NCBI GenBank assembly: GCA_002104535.1
Contig: NBOG01000009.1
Location: 99,774 to 163,773, forward strand
Direction: 5' to 3'
Source: Cognaticolwellia sediminilitoris
GTDB taxonomy: Bacteria > Pseudomonadota > Gammaproteobacteria > Enterobacterales > Alteromonadaceae
Length of the DNA: 64,000 bases
Of the stretch, positions 1-9,462 are shown one piece after another. The first letter of the stretch is position 1, and the number at the start of each line of letters is the position of its first letter. The translations under genes and the position numbers were made by a program. The notes under the pieces were generated by a model that saw only the letters and a list, made by a program, of their open reading frames with translations, had not been told where the DNA came from and made no database searches.

Positions 1-146
1 ATAACTAAGCCGATTATTTGCCAAATATGGCTTTGGTAGATACCCAGAAAGATTAAGGCGAGGCCGATAACAAAAAGACCAAGTCCACTGAGAAAACGCT
101 TCATGCTGCGTTGTGGATCTTGGCCTAGTTTCTCTAACAAAGACAT
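1..146 (-). CDS. Small membrane protein, partial (runs off window start)
   Basis: A minus-strand reading frame opens at an ATG at 144-146 and stays open to base 1, so the C-terminus is outside the window. The visible 48 residues start MSLLEKLGQDPQRSMKR. A hydrophobic stretch rich in Leu, Gly, Ile and Val follows, which looks like one membrane helix with a basic cytoplasmic N-terminus. It ends 12 bases upstream of the nfuA stop and is probably co-transcribed with nfuA. I do not recognise the family. Confidence 0.55.
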   Translation of the reverse strand, partial: MSLLEKLGQDPQRSMKRFLSGLGLFVIGLALIFLGIYQSHIWQIIGLV

Positions 147-158
147 AGACTAAATTAT

Positions 159-740
159 CTAGTAGTAAGAGTGTTCACCGCGCTCATGCTCGGTCATATC
201 TTTAACGCCTTTAATTTCATCGCCCATCATGTCGATTAATTGCTTTTCAATACCGTCTTTCACCGTAACATCAATTTGTGCACAACCATTACAGCCGCCG
301 CCAAATTGTAAGACAGCATAACCGTCTTCAGTGATTTCCATTAGCGTACATTCGCCGCCATGGCCAGCCAGTTGAGGGTTAACTTCTGCTTTTAAAAAGT
401 AATCAACACGTTCAAATAAAGGCGCATCATCGGCAACTTTACGCAACTTAGCGTTTGGCGCTTTTAAGGTTAATTGCGAGCCCATTTGATCAGTCGTAAA
501 GTCTATTTCAGCGTCTTCTAAAAATAATTTACTATCAGCATCGATGTAAGCAGAGAAGTGTTCATACTTTAATTCAATGTCGTCAGCTTCTACAGCGTCA
601 GCTGGACAGTATGATACACCGCATTCTGCGCTCGCTGTACCTGGATTGACAACAAACACTCGGATACTGGTACCTTCAGCTTGTTGAGAAAGTAGTTTTA
701 CAAAATGTTCTTGTGCAGTTTCTGAAATGTTAATATTCAT
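159..740 (-). CDS. nfuA: Fe-S biogenesis protein NfuA
   Basis: Carrier that receives 4Fe-4S clusters and delivers them to apo-enzymes in the cytoplasm, important under iron or oxidative stress (family knowledge). The 193-residue length matches E. coli NfuA (191). Residues 1-100 form the degenerate A-type (HesB-like) domain. The C-terminal Nfu domain carries the cluster-binding CxxC at C150 and C153, within GGGCNGCAQ. In E. coli nfuA sits next to gntX and bioH. Here the same genes follow, with an M14 peptidase gene in between. Confidence 0.96.
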   Translation of the reverse strand: MNINISETAQEHFVKLLSQQAEGTSIRVFVVNPGTASAECGVSYCPADAVEADDIELKYEHFSAYIDADSKLFLEDAEIDFTTDQMGSQLTLKAPNAKLRKVADDAPLFERVDYFLKAEVNPQLAGHGGECTLMEITEDGYAVLQFGGGCNGCAQIDVTVKDGIEKQLIDMMGDEIKGVKDMTEHERGEHSYY

Positions 741-960
741 GCTATTTTACTCTTCACTACTGGGGTTGAATGCTCAATACCCGACTATTTTACTCAAGTA
801 TGCTTATTTTACTCTTCTCAGGCATTTGGCGCTAGTCCTAGATGGTATAAATTATTAGCAGGTAATGTAAAAGACAAAGTAATTACTAATTATCAAGAGA
901 TAACTAGTTCAAATGTCATTATTTTGTTATTTTACCCGACAATTAAATAAGGAAGCTTTT

Positions 961-3513
961 ATGTTGTTATCATGGTCACGGGTTGTACTGATTTTATTAA
1001 TAAGTACATCATTTTCAGCTTTTAGTGCCAGTGTAAGTACCTACTTACCTGATGGTGAAGTATATAGTGATGCAGTACCTAAGCCAGAATCGATGTTAGG
1101 ATTTGGTGTCGGTGAACGCCATCCTCGCCATGATCAAGTATTGAGCTACTTAGAAAAAGTTGCAGCTTCATCAGCTCGAGTACAAATTAAAGAAATAGGC
1201 CGCACCACGCAATTTCGCTCACAAGTGTTATTGACTATTTCAAGTGCTAATAACTTAAAGAACCTTGAGCAAATACTTGCTCGCCGTGCTGATATTGAAG
1301 CTTCAGCTAAAGACCCTGTTGTAGTGTGGTTAGGGTATAGTGTTCATGGGGATGAAATCAGCGGAACTAATGCTGCCATGGTTGTTGCCTATCACCTTGC
1401 TGCTGCTCAAAGTGAAGTAGTTCAAAATATGCTTAAAGAAACCATCATTGTGATCGAGCCTAGTATTAATCCGGATGGTATGGACAGGTTTGTTAATTGG
1501 GCAACTACACATCGTGGTATCACTGAAAACCCCGATCCTAATCACATTGAACATCATCAAAATTGGCGCACCGGTCGTACTAACCATTATGGTTTTGATC
1601 TTAATCGCGACTGGTTGTTGTTATCGCAAAAAGAAAGTCAAAATCGTCTACCTTATTTTCATCAATACCAACCTAATGTATTGGGTGATTTTCATGAAAT
1701 GGGTGCCAATAGTAGTTACTTTTTTCAACCGGGTATTCCAACCCGAACGCACCCGTTAACACCGGCTAAAAATACCGAGTTAACACAGTTACTCGCGACA
1801 TATCATGCGAAAGCGCTCGATGCTTCAAACCGCTTGTATTACAGCGAAGAAAGTTTTGATGACTTTTATTACGGTAAAGGCTCAACTTATCCTGATATTA
1901 ATGGCGGTATAGGTGTGCTGTTCGAACAAGCGAGCAGTCGAGGGCTTCAACAAAATACAGTGAATGGTTTACTGACCTTTGAATTCGGCATTCAAAACCA
2001 TGTTTTAACGTCATTATCGACAATTGAAGGGGCATGGAAAAACCAGGCTAAATTTAAAGCTTACCGAAAGGACTTTTATCAGTTAGCACAGCAACAAGCC
2101 AGTGACGAAAATTTTAATGGTTATATTATTACAGAAACAAAAGATAAGTACCGTTTGCATAGCTTCTTGAGTAAATTACAACAGCATCAGATTAAGGTTT
2201 ACCCATTAACACATGACTATAAAATTCATGAAAATACGTATCGTGCAGCTGATAGTTATTATATTCCGTTGGCACAACCACAATATCGAGTGATCAAAGC
2301 ATTATTCAATCAACAAAAAGACTTCCAAGACAATACCTTTTACGATGTTTCAGGCTGGACATTACCGTTAGCCATGAATATAAAATTTGCCAAAGTGGGT
2401 CGAACGTGGGGCTTGAAAACGGCCAAATCACCTTGGCAATCCCACGAGCAAGAACAAGTCAGTGTTAATGACTCGGCTTACGCATATATTTTTGAATGGC
2501 ATGACTTTTTAGCACCTAAACTGCTGCATAAATTAACCCATGCGCAGATAAATGCAAAGGTCGCAACCAAAGCATTTTCAGCTAGCGTCAACGGCGAAAT
2601 TAAAAACTTTGAACAAGGCACTATTGTTTTACCATCAGGCATTCAGACACTAGCAGGCTGGCGAGATATAGTTAAAGAGTTCGCGCTGAAAAATCATATA
2701 ACGTTACTTGCTTTAGATACCGGTTTGACGGCCAAAGGCATTGATGTTGGCAGTAGCTCATTCCGCCCAGTGACGTTACCAAAAGTAATGTTAGTTGGAG
2801 GCAAAGGCGTATCTCAATATGAAGCGGGGGAGATGCTTTATTATCTTGATAACTTGTTAGAAATTCCCGTGACAGTTGTGGAAATGCAGCGGTTAGCGAA
2901 AGTCGATTTATCGAGTTACAGCAACATTATTATGGTTGATGGTAATTATTCAACGCTAGATACCAAGGCAGTAGGGAATCTTAAGTCTTGGGTATCAAAT
3001 GGCGGCGTATTATTTGGCCAAAAACGTGCAGCAAGTTGGCTATCAGCAAAAGAGTTGCTAAAAATTGACTTTGTCAGCAAAAGTCACCTTGATCAATTAT
3101 TCGATACTGACAATTTACATTACGGTGATAAAGAAAAACTCGCCGGCAGAAAACGTATAGCCGGTGCTATTTTTCAAGCTGAACTAGATGTTAGTCACCC
3201 GCTAGCTTTTGGTTATCATACAAGTGCCTTGCCTGTATTTCGCAATAGCACAGTGATTATGGAGCAAACAACCATACCGTTTATCAGTGTTGCAAAGTAC
3301 ACAAAAACACCACTGTTAAGTGGTTATACCGATAAAAACTTGGTTAATCGTATCGCTAATAATCCAACGCTAGTTGCTCATAATGTTGGCAAAGGTCGTG
3401 TGATAGCGAGTACAGATAATCTGGCTTTTAGAGGCTACTTTTTAGGTAGTATGAAAATAATCGCTAACAGTTTATTTTTCGCGAAAGCTTTTAGCGCTAA
3501 TCCAGCTGGCTAG
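961..3513 (+). CDS. Secreted M14-family zinc carboxypeptidase-like protein
   Basis: Predicted exported metallopeptidase of about 850 residues. The frame is open from 913, but the ATG at 961 has a clear AAGGA site upstream and starts a good signal peptide (MLLSWSRVVLILLIS..., ending near FSA), so I prefer it. Numbered from 961, the zinc ligands fit H129 and E132 in HGDE and H245 in GDFHEMG. A later LFEQASSRG segment matches the region of the catalytic Glu in this subfamily. The first 350 residues are the peptidase domain. The remainder, about 500 residues, may hold a glutamine-amidotransferase-like fold, which is inference. Its stop overlaps the convergent comF gene by 4 bases. The substrate is unknown. 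Confidence 0.85.
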   Translation: MLLSWSRVVLILLISTSFSAFSASVSTYLPDGEVYSDAVPKPESMLGFGVGERHPRHDQVLSYLEKVAASSARVQIKEIGRTTQFRSQVLLTISSANNLKNLEQILARRADIEASAKDPVVVWLGYSVHGDEISGTNAAMVVAYHLAAAQSEVVQNMLKETIIVIEPSINPDGMDRFVNWATTHRGITENPDPNHIEHHQNWRTGRTNHYGFDLNRDWLLLSQKESQNRLPYFHQYQPNVLGDFHEMGANSSYFFQPGIPTRTHPLTPAKNTELTQLLATYHAKALDASNRLYYSEESFDDFYYGKGSTYPDINGGIGVLFEQASSRGLQQNTVNGLLTFEFGIQNHVLTSLSTIEGAWKNQAKFKAYRKDFYQLAQQQASDENFNGYIITETKDKYRLHSFLSKLQQHQIKVYPLTHDYKIHENTYRAADSYYIPLAQPQYRVIKALFNQQKDFQDNTFYDVSGWTLPLAMNIKFAKVGRTWGLKTAKSPWQSHEQEQVSVNDSAYAYIFEWHDFLAPKLLHKLTHAQINAKVATKAFSASVNGEIKNFEQGTIVLPSGIQTLAGWRDIVKEFALKNHITLLALDTGLTAKGIDVGSSSFRPVTLPKVMLVGGKGVSQYEAGEMLYYLDNLLEIPVTVVEMQRLAKVDLSSYSNIIMVDGNYSTLDTKAVGNLKSWVSNGGVLFGQKRAASWLSAKELLKIDFVSKSHLDQLFDTDNLHYGDKEKLAGRKRIAGAIFQAELDVSHPLAFGYHTSALPVFRNSTVIMEQTTIPFISVAKYTKTPLLSGYTDKNLVNRIANNPTLVAHNVGKGRVIASTDNLAFRGYFLGSMKIIANSLFFAKAFSANPAG

Positions 3514-4277
3514 GTCGGTAATGCTAAAGAAATACACAGGAGTGTAATCGTTTGCACTCCATTTTTTTTAAGTAGCTTACATATTTCATTGGCCGTGGTG
3601 CCTGTGGTCACAACATCATCTATTAAAATTACATGTGTAGGTAATTGCTCCAGAGCACTTTTGTTCAAGGCAAAAGCATTTTTTAAATTTTGCCTACGTT
3701 CTTTACCTGACTTTCCCACCTGGTTTTCTGTCCGTCTTTGTCGAATAACAATGTCGGAGTAGTAAGGATAATCAAAATTTTTAGCGAATTTTCTGGCAAT
3801 CAAGTGAGCTTGATTAAACCCTCGCAATTGCCATTTTTTTATGTGTAATGGCACGGCAGTGATCAAGGTGTTTTCGGCGTTTAAATTGGGTTGGTCATCG
3901 TTAAGATATTGTTGCCAATGCAGCACTAACAAGTAGCTCAGTAGTTCAGCTAACTCTGTTTTATGGCCATATTTCAATTGACTAATCCAACTATCGAAAG
4001 GCCAGACATAAGGGGCTACTGCTAATAAACGTTGAAAGTGATTTTTCGGAATAAGTTGAGTAATTGCGGGCCAATTGAGTAGATTGTAAGGTATATGCGG
4101 ATGTTTAAAGTACGGCAAGTCTGCCTGACAGTATTGGCAAAGCAATGGGTGAAGAGCGCAGCTATTGCCGCATAAGATGCAAGAACTGACCTTAAGCCTT
4201 ACTTGCTTAAATGCTTGCTGTACAAGCTGCTGTAATGTGAGTAAGGCTTTATCGCTGTTGTTGCTGGTAAATTCCAT
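3510..4277 (-). CDS. comF: ComF/GntX family phosphoribosyltransferase-like protein
   Basis: Member of the ComF family, linked to DNA uptake in competent bacteria and named GntX in E. coli. The N-terminus has two CxxC pairs (CILCGNSCALH...CQYC), a zinc-ribbon. The C-terminal half has the PRPP-binding motif VILIDDVVTTGTT of type I phosphoribosyltransferases. Two ATGs are possible. The one at 4277 has AAAGGA at proper spacing, while the ATG at 4286 overlaps that site, so 4277 is chosen. It is divergent from bioH, as in enterics. The biochemical activity is not established for the family. Confidence 0.92.
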   Translation of the reverse strand: MEFTSNNSDKALLTLQQLVQQAFKQVRLKVSSCILCGNSCALHPLLCQYCQADLPYFKHPHIPYNLLNWPAITQLIPKNHFQRLLAVAPYVWPFDSWISQLKYGHKTELAELLSYLLVLHWQQYLNDDQPNLNAENTLITAVPLHIKKWQLRGFNQAHLIARKFAKNFDYPYYSDIVIRQRRTENQVGKSGKERRQNLKNAFALNKSALEQLPTHVILIDDVVTTGTTANEICKLLKKNGVQTITLLCISLALPT

Positions 4278-4331
4278 TTTCAGCATCCTTTGGGTAAACT
4301 ACGCCTTTACTAAATTTAGAGAACTCAAGGC

Positions 4332-5129
4332 ATGACAGAAAGCATGGCAGATAGATTAAAAATAGCGAGTTATGGTCAAGGGATTCCTTTAGTTTTTATA
4401 CATGGCTGGGGGCTTAACTCCGCTGTTTGGCAACCCTGCTTAGCTGCCTTGCAAGAAAGTTTTCAAGTCATAACCGTTGATTTACCTGGTTTTGCTTCCA
4501 ATAAAGCATATCAACCTGAGCCATACTCATTAGTGGCAATAGCCGATGCTATTGCACATGCCGTAGATAAACCAGCGGTTTATATTGGTTGGTCATTAGG
4601 GGGCTTGGTCGCTAGCCAAATTACCATTATGCAGCCAGAAAAAGTATTAGGTTTAGTCACTATTGCAAGTTCACCTCAGTTTGTTGAACGGGATAACTGG
4701 CCTGGCATTAAAGAAAATGTGTTAGCTTTGTTTCATCAGCAACTAGCAGAAGATACCGCAAAAACTATTAGTAACTTTTTAAAAATTCAAGCGATGGGCA
4801 GTCCCAATGTCCGTCATGATATTAAAAAAATTCGCGACTTAGTGATGCAGTACGAACAGCCAGAGCGGCAAGTGCTAGACGATTCACTACGCTTATTAGA
4901 AACATCAAACTTAACTGCACAGCTACAAAATATCAGCACGCCATTTTTAAGACTTTACGGGAAGCTCGATGGATTAGTGCCGAAGCGAGTTATTACATTA
5001 ATTGACGCCCTTGTACCCAATAGTCAAAGCCATATCTTTGAGCAAGCTTCGCACGCGCCTTTTATTTCCCATCAAGAAGAGTTTTTAGCGATATTGAATA
5101 AATGGTTGGATGAATATATTAACTCATAG
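4332..5129 (+). CDS. bioH: Pimeloyl-ACP methyl ester carboxylesterase BioH
   Basis: Alpha/beta hydrolase that removes the methyl ester from pimeloyl-ACP methyl ester, closing the pimelate stage of biotin synthesis in the cytoplasm. The catalytic triad is visible: S88 in GWSLGG, D213 in GKLDGLVP and H241 in ASHAPF. The oxyanion-hole segment FIHGWGLN also matches. The length of 265 is close to the E. coli enzyme (256). A second ATG at 4344 would give a start nearer the E. coli one, and the sequence does not decide between them. The nearby comF and nfuA genes support the name. Confidence 0.92.
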   Translation: MTESMADRLKIASYGQGIPLVFIHGWGLNSAVWQPCLAALQESFQVITVDLPGFASNKAYQPEPYSLVAIADAIAHAVDKPAVYIGWSLGGLVASQITIMQPEKVLGLVTIASSPQFVERDNWPGIKENVLALFHQQLAEDTAKTISNFLKIQAMGSPNVRHDIKKIRDLVMQYEQPERQVLDDSLRLLETSNLTAQLQNISTPFLRLYGKLDGLVPKRVITLIDALVPNSQSHIFEQASHAPFISHQEEFLAILNKWLDEYINS

Positions 5130-5257
5130 ACGATTGTTTACTTTTTCTCTGTTTTGGTTAATAATTAAACAGGTTAATACACTTAATATATTGATGAGTT
5201 AGTGGCTCATCGTTAACAAATCATTGTTAACATTAAAAATATATTTAGGAGAGTTTT

Positions 5258-5569
5258 ATGGAAATTCAATCTGCTTTTAATGCTGGTGTACAAGGTTTTC
5301 AAAAAGCCAGCGAAAGCGCGAGCAAAGCTGCTGAAAATATAGCAACGAGTGTTAGCGAAAATCCTGATTATTATGGTTTAGGTCAAGATTCTGACCAAGA
5401 TAATGAAAATACCACGACAAGTTTGGCGTCTCAGGGCAATGATAATACCGTTAGCCTGACACAATCTGTGGTTGACTTACGTGTTGCTGAATTTCAAGCA
5501 AAAGCGTCTGCTGAGGTTGTAGAATCAGCTGATGAAAATCTAGGTACACTATTGGACGTTCGCGTTTAA
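5258..5569 (+). CDS. Mini protein with flagellar-axial-like N- and C-terminal ends
   Basis: A 103-residue protein with a strong start (TTAGGAGAG before ATG). I know no named family for it. The first 30 residues (SAFNAGVQGFQKASESASKA, then ENIA) resemble the N-terminal D0 helix of rod and hook proteins, whose pattern is SALxxxxSGLxAxxxxLxxxAxNIAN. The last 35 (QAKASAEVVESADENLGTLL) resemble their C-terminal helix, whose pattern is YQANxKVIxTADExLxTLL. The short Asp/Asn/Gln-rich middle replaces the usual large domains. No other flagellar gene is in the window. It is followed after 5 bases by the HExxH gene. Assembly into a filament or rod is inference only. Confidence 0.6.
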   Translation: MEIQSAFNAGVQGFQKASESASKAAENIATSVSENPDYYGLGQDSDQDNENTTTSLASQGNDNTVSLTQSVVDLRVAEFQAKASAEVVESADENLGTLLDVRV

Positions 5570-5574
5570 CTGTT

Positions 5575-6552
5575 ATGAATATCACTTCGCAAAGCAATCA
5601 TTCACCCATTCAAACTGCTGTTAATTTGCAGACTGATAGCTTGCGCCGTGATAATCAGCAACGAGAAATAATTACCAAGCCTGAGCCATCTGCTCAGTCG
5701 TCAGCAGAAAAAGGCGTAGCCTCGGATAAAGAACGTGGGCGTACCCCGGCACAAAACAATGAGCAAGTAGACTTTGCTAGTTTACGAAAACAAGCTGAAC
5801 TCGCCAACAATGAAATTGGTAGTGGTACCAGTGGCTCTGGTCAAGAAAGTTCAAAAGGCAATGGCACTGATGATGATAGCACTGATGACAAAAATACGTC
5901 AGCGCAAGATCAAGACTCAGTAAGATCAGAGCAAGACACTAGTAAAGAAGATTATGCTGAAAAGCAAGTTATACGAAATCTTGAAAGTCGTGACAAAGAA
6001 GTGCGGAATCATGAAAGAGCTCATGCTTCTGTTGGAGGAGCGTTTACTGGTTCACCATCTTATTCGTTTGAAATAGGCCCAAATGGTAAAAAATATGCAG
6101 TAGGAGGTGAGGTTTCTGTTGATGTGACGCCAGTTGCCGGTAATCCGAAAGAAACTATCGCTAAAATGAAAAAAATTCAGGCGGCAGCTTTAGCTCCAGC
6201 TAACCCGTCAGCACAAGATGTTAGAGTTGCGGCAACGGCTTCTAGTATTATTTTAGAGTCTCAAGCTGAGTTAATCAGCCTTAACTCAGCCGATACTGAG
6301 AAAAAGCCAAGTACTGGAAATTTATACCGTGATAAAGAAGTGTTACTGCAAAGTGATGAGAGCTTTGAAAACAATGAAAGTAGCAAAGCGTTTGATCGCC
6401 ATATAGCGCAAACGTTATCGGCTCAAGAAGTCATTGTTCCTAGTCGGCCTATCGCGGTTGATGAAAGAGCGGGTCGTATTGAGCAATTTTATTCAAATAT
6501 TAATCATGCTTACGAGCAGCAAACCAATTATCAATTTGAGTTAATCGCCTAA
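5575..6552 (+). CDS. SprA-related family putative metalloprotease (HExxH)
   Basis: A 325-residue protein with a low-complexity N-terminal 130 residues rich in Ser, Gln, Asp and Lys. A conserved region follows at about 130-235, typical of the SprA-related (putative metalloprotease) family. It contains NHERAHASVGG with H146, E147 and H150 in an HExxH arrangement. A following GGEVSVDV could supply a third ligand (inference). No signal peptide or membrane helix is seen. The gene starts 5 bases after the mini axial-like gene and lacks its own clear ribosome site, suggesting coupled translation. Proteolysis has not been shown by anything here. Confidence 0.75.
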   Translation: MNITSQSNHSPIQTAVNLQTDSLRRDNQQREIITKPEPSAQSSAEKGVASDKERGRTPAQNNEQVDFASLRKQAELANNEIGSGTSGSGQESSKGNGTDDDSTDDKNTSAQDQDSVRSEQDTSKEDYAEKQVIRNLESRDKEVRNHERAHASVGGAFTGSPSYSFEIGPNGKKYAVGGEVSVDVTPVAGNPKETIAKMKKIQAAALAPANPSAQDVRVAATASSIILESQAELISLNSADTEKKPSTGNLYRDKEVLLQSDESFENNESSKAFDRHIAQTLSAQEVIVPSRPIAVDERAGRIEQFYSNINHAYEQQTNYQFELIA

Positions 6553-6569
6553 TTTTTTTGTGAATATGA

Positions 6570-6597
6570 AAAAGCCTGCTAAATAGCAGGCTTTTTT
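6570..6597. terminator. Bidirectional terminator between the HExxH gene and pyrE
   Basis: AAAGCCTGCT and AGCAGGCTTT form a strong stem around an AAAT loop. T-runs follow on the plus strand and, read backwards, on the minus strand. It lies between two convergent genes and can serve both. Confidence 0.9.
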
Positions 6598-6624
6598 GAT
6601 TTCACATGCAAGATTATTTAAAGC

Positions 6625-7266
6625 TTAGATACCGAAATCTTCACGGTATTTTTTAATACTAGCTAAACTATCAGCCATATCAGGTTTTTCTTCTAAATAA
6701 CTAATCAAATCAGCTAAAGTCACAATCGAGATAACTTTTGTATCGAAGTCACGCTCTACTTCTTGAATCGCTGAGAGTTGAGCTTGACCTCTTTCTTGTC
6801 TATCTAATGCGATAAGCACGCCTGACAATTGTGCGCCATGGGCCTTAATAATTTCCATTGATTCACGAATTGCAGTACCGGCTGTGATCACATCATCAAC
6901 CAGCATCACTTTACCTTCGAGTGCTGAACCCACTAAGCTGCCACCTTCCCCGTGTTTTTTGGCTTCTTTGCGATTGAAGCAATATGGCATATCAATGTTA
7001 TAAGTGTCAGACAATGCTACGGCGGTAGTGGTAGCAATTGGAATACCTTTGTAAGCAGGACCAAACAACAAATCAAATTCAATTTTTGAGTCTTGCAGTG
7101 CTGCAGCGTAATAGCGGCCTAGACGAGCTAAGTCACCACCGGTATTAAATAAACCGGCATTAAAAAAATAAGGACTTGTTCTGCCTGACTTTAAAGTGAA
7201 TTCACCAAAGCGTAGGACTTGTTTCGATAAAGCAAATTCGATAAATTCGCGTTGATAATCTTTCAT
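6625..7266 (-). CDS. pyrE: Orotate phosphoribosyltransferase
   Basis: Joins orotate to PRPP to make orotidine 5'-phosphate, the fifth step of pyrimidine synthesis, in the cytoplasm. The start ([18 protein letters not shown]) matches E. coli PyrE closely. The ATG at 7266 has TAAGGA upstream, and the TTG two codons earlier is rejected. The PRPP-binding motif is [13 protein letters not shown]. Length is 213 residues, as in E. coli. The rph stop is only 19 bases upstream, so the rph-pyrE attenuator hairpin known from E. coli has no room here. Confidence 0.97.
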   Translation of the reverse strand: MKDYQREFIEFALSKQVLRFGEFTLKSGRTSPYFFNAGLFNTGGDLARLGRYYAAALQDSKIEFDLLFGPAYKGIPIATTTAVALSDTYNIDMPYCFNRKEAKKHGEGGSLVGSALEGKVMLVDDVITAGTAIRESMEIIKAHGAQLSGVLIALDRQERGQAQLSAIQEVERDFDTKVISIVTLADLISYLEEKPDMADSLASIKKYREDFGI

Positions 7267-7285
7267 AATCAATTCCTTACAAGGC

Positions 7286-7999
7286 TTAGTTCAAAGCGGT
7301 TTTTTGGATATCGAAAAGTTCGTTAATGCTGTTTTTAGCGAGTGTTAGCATTTCTTGCATTTCGTCGAAGCTAAATGGTTCTTCTTCTGCAGTGCCTTGA
7401 ACTTCAATTAATTTACCTGTTTCGGTCATCACAACATTCATATCAGTATCAGCAGATGAATCTTCAAGGTAATCTAGATCAGAAACAGCTTCACCTTTGT
7501 ACATGCCAACAGATACTGCAGCAATCATGTGCTTTAGTGGATTGTTGTTAATAATGCCTTTAGCGCGCATATGATTTAAAGCATCAACTAAAGCGACACA
7601 AGCACCGGTGATCGACGCAGTACGAGTGCCACCGTCAGCTTGAATAACATCACAATCAACAGTAATCGTGTTTTCACCCAGTGCAACTAGGTCAACCGCG
7701 GCACGTAATGAACGAGCAATTAAGCGAGAAATTTCTAATGTACGGCCACTTTGCTTACCATTTGCAGCTTCGCGACGCATACGGGTATGGGTAGAGCGTG
7801 GTAACATGCCATATTCAGCTGTGATCCAACCTTTACCTTGGCCTTTTAAGAAACGTGGTACGCCAGTTTCAACCGTAGCAGTACAAATAACTTTGGTATC
7901 ACCAAACTCTATCAGTACTGAACCTTCAGCATGAGCGGTAAATTGACGGGTAATGGTTACAGGACGAATTTGTCCTAAAGTTCTGCCGCTTGGACGCAT
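7286..7999 (-). CDS. rph: Ribonuclease PH
   Basis: Phosphate-dependent 3'-5' exoribonuclease that trims the 3' ends of tRNA precursors. The 237-residue protein has the expected [16 protein letters not shown] start. It also has the phosphate-site region [20 protein letters not shown] and the [14 protein letters not shown] segment. It is the first gene of rph-pyrE. AGGAAATAAAC precedes the ATG. Unlike E. coli K-12, the frame is full length. Confidence 0.97.
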   Translation of the reverse strand: MRPSGRTLGQIRPVTITRQFTAHAEGSVLIEFGDTKVICTATVETGVPRFLKGQGKGWITAEYGMLPRSTHTRMRREAANGKQSGRTLEISRLIARSLRAAVDLVALGENTITVDCDVIQADGGTRTASITGACVALVDALNHMRAKGIINNNPLKHMIAAVSVGMYKGEAVSDLDYLEDSSADTDMNVVMTETGKLIEVQGTAEEEPFSFDEMQEMLTLAKNSINELFDIQKTALN

Positions 8000-8177
8000 G
8001 TTTATTTCCTATCGTTGTATAATTGCTGCGCATTATAATCGTTCGGGTATCATTTTGACATAATGACGCTATAAGTATTTTGAAATATAGTTAATTAATA
8101 TAAGGTCAATGTATTAGAACGGGAATTACGTGTTTAATATTATTTTTCCCCGAATGTCAGCAAAATAGAGAAAATAT

Positions 8178-8714
8178 ATGAAATTTCAGCTGTTTATCGT
8201 TTTAATTATGGCTAGTTTACATCTTCCTAGCTTCGCGCTTGCACAGCAGGCTGCAACAAGCGAAACAAAACCGTTACCTTTATACAGTAAAGTTTATGAT
8301 GATAAACGCGACCCGTTTAAAGATGCGCAAGCTGCTATTAACCTAGCGCAAGCAACTAATCGAAATGTTTTGATCGAAATTGGAGGGAATTGGTGTACTT
8401 GGTGTCATAAAATGGATGCCTTTTTAGCGAAAAATCCGAAAGTTTATCAAACGTTACATGACAATTATGTGCTGCTTAAAATCAATGTGAGTGACAGTAA
8501 TGACAATGAAGATTTTATGAAGTCGTTACCGCCTGTGCTGGGCTACCCACACATGTATATTTCAACTAGTTCAGGGCAGATGTTATTATCAAAAGATACC
8601 GCGGAATTACTCGATAATTTAGAGTATTCAGTTGAGCATTGGCTAGCATTTTTAGCAAAATGGCAGGTAAAAAATAACAAGGAAAATAGCAATGTTACGC
8701 TCGCAGAAGACTAA
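8178..8714 (+). CDS. Exported thioredoxin-like protein (WCTWC)
   Basis: A 178-residue protein with a Sec signal peptide (cleavage near FALAQQ) and a thioredoxin-like fold. The redox motif is C73-T-W-C76 in GGNWCTWCHKMD, close to the thioredoxin_7/DUF255 type. A cis-Pro-like segment GYPHMYIS is present near 127. The gene overlaps the next one by 23 bases and leads a three-gene operon with a Tat-signal small subunit and a GMC flavoprotein. A role in keeping disulfides or metal sites of those partners correct is inference. It could also be a free periplasmic reductase. Confidence 0.8.
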   Translation: MKFQLFIVLIMASLHLPSFALAQQAATSETKPLPLYSKVYDDKRDPFKDAQAAINLAQATNRNVLIEIGGNWCTWCHKMDAFLAKNPKVYQTLHDNYVLLKINVSDSNDNEDFMKSLPPVLGYPHMYISTSSGQMLLSKDTAELLDNLEYSVEHWLAFLAKWQVKNNKENSNVTLAED

Positions 8715-9462
8715 AGTCGTTAGGCGCAAAAAAGGCGTCAGTAAGCCATTATGCCAAATACAGTCATTCTTTGATGGAAGTTTCCAAACGCCATCATGGC
8801 TAAAAAAGAAAGTATCACGCCGAAGCGCGTTAAAGTCTGCTGCAGGCGCTACTATGGTTGCAGCATTACCGATGCGCAGTTGGTCAGCTGATAGTAACGA
8901 TAAGTTCATTAGTGCACTGCAGACTAATCCTTGGTTAACACTTGATAGTGTACTTAAGCATTTATTGCCTGAGTCCCCAACTGGCCCAAGCGCAGAAGAT
9001 ATTAAAGTGACACAGTATTTATATAATGTGGTATTTGAACAACCGACAGATGAAGCTGAAATTGAGTTTATCTATAAAGGCGTTGGTTGGTTAAATGGCT
9101 TTAGTACTAGTCAGTTAAATAAAAACTTTGTTAGTTTAACTTTTGATGAAAAAGAAAAAATTCTCAAAGCCATTAGTCAATCTAGGGCAGGCGAGAATTG
9201 GTTAAGTAATTTAGTCGGATATATTTTTGAAGCTATGCTGTCTCCACCTAGTTATGGCGGTAATCCTGATGGTATAGGCTGGCAGTGGTTAGAGCATCAC
9301 GCAGGCTTTCCATTACCTCCAGCAGGCAAACGTTTTTACGAATTACCCGGCCAAGCAGTCAGCACTTTACACGATACAAAGCCAACTGAAGAAAATGACG
9401 GCACAACAGTTGTCAGTCATCAGCAATATGTCCGTAAGCAAATAGGAACTCGAAAAGCATGA
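8692..9462 (+). CDS. Gluconate 2-dehydrogenase subunit 3 family protein, Tat signal
   Basis: Small subunit of a membrane or periplasmic GMC dehydrogenase complex (family: gluconate 2-dehydrogenase subunit 3). A 256-residue protein with an unusually long basic leader of about 40 residues before a twin-arginine motif SRRSALK. A hydrophobic stretch then ends near RSWSAD. The start is supported by AAGGAAAATAGC before ATG, inside the 3' end of the thioredoxin-like gene. Its last 4 bases overlap the GMC start. In related systems this subunit carries the folded flavoprotein through the Tat pore. Confidence 0.82.
   Translation: MLRSQKTKVVRRKKGVSKPLCQIQSFFDGSFQTPSWLKKKVSRRSALKSAAGATMVAALPMRSWSADSNDKFISALQTNPWLTLDSVLKHLLPESPTGPSAEDIKVTQYLYNVVFEQPTDEAEIEFIYKGVGWLNGFSTSQLNKNFVSLTFDEKEKILKAISQSRAGENWLSNLVGYIFEAMLSPPSYGGNPDGIGWQWLEHHAGFPLPPAGKRFYELPGQAVSTLHDTKPTEENDGTTVVSHQQYVRKQIGTRKA

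Noticed and set aside
7267..7285. UMP-sensitive attenuator between rph and pyrE
   Set aside because: Only 19 bases separate the genes and no hairpin with T-run fits in them.
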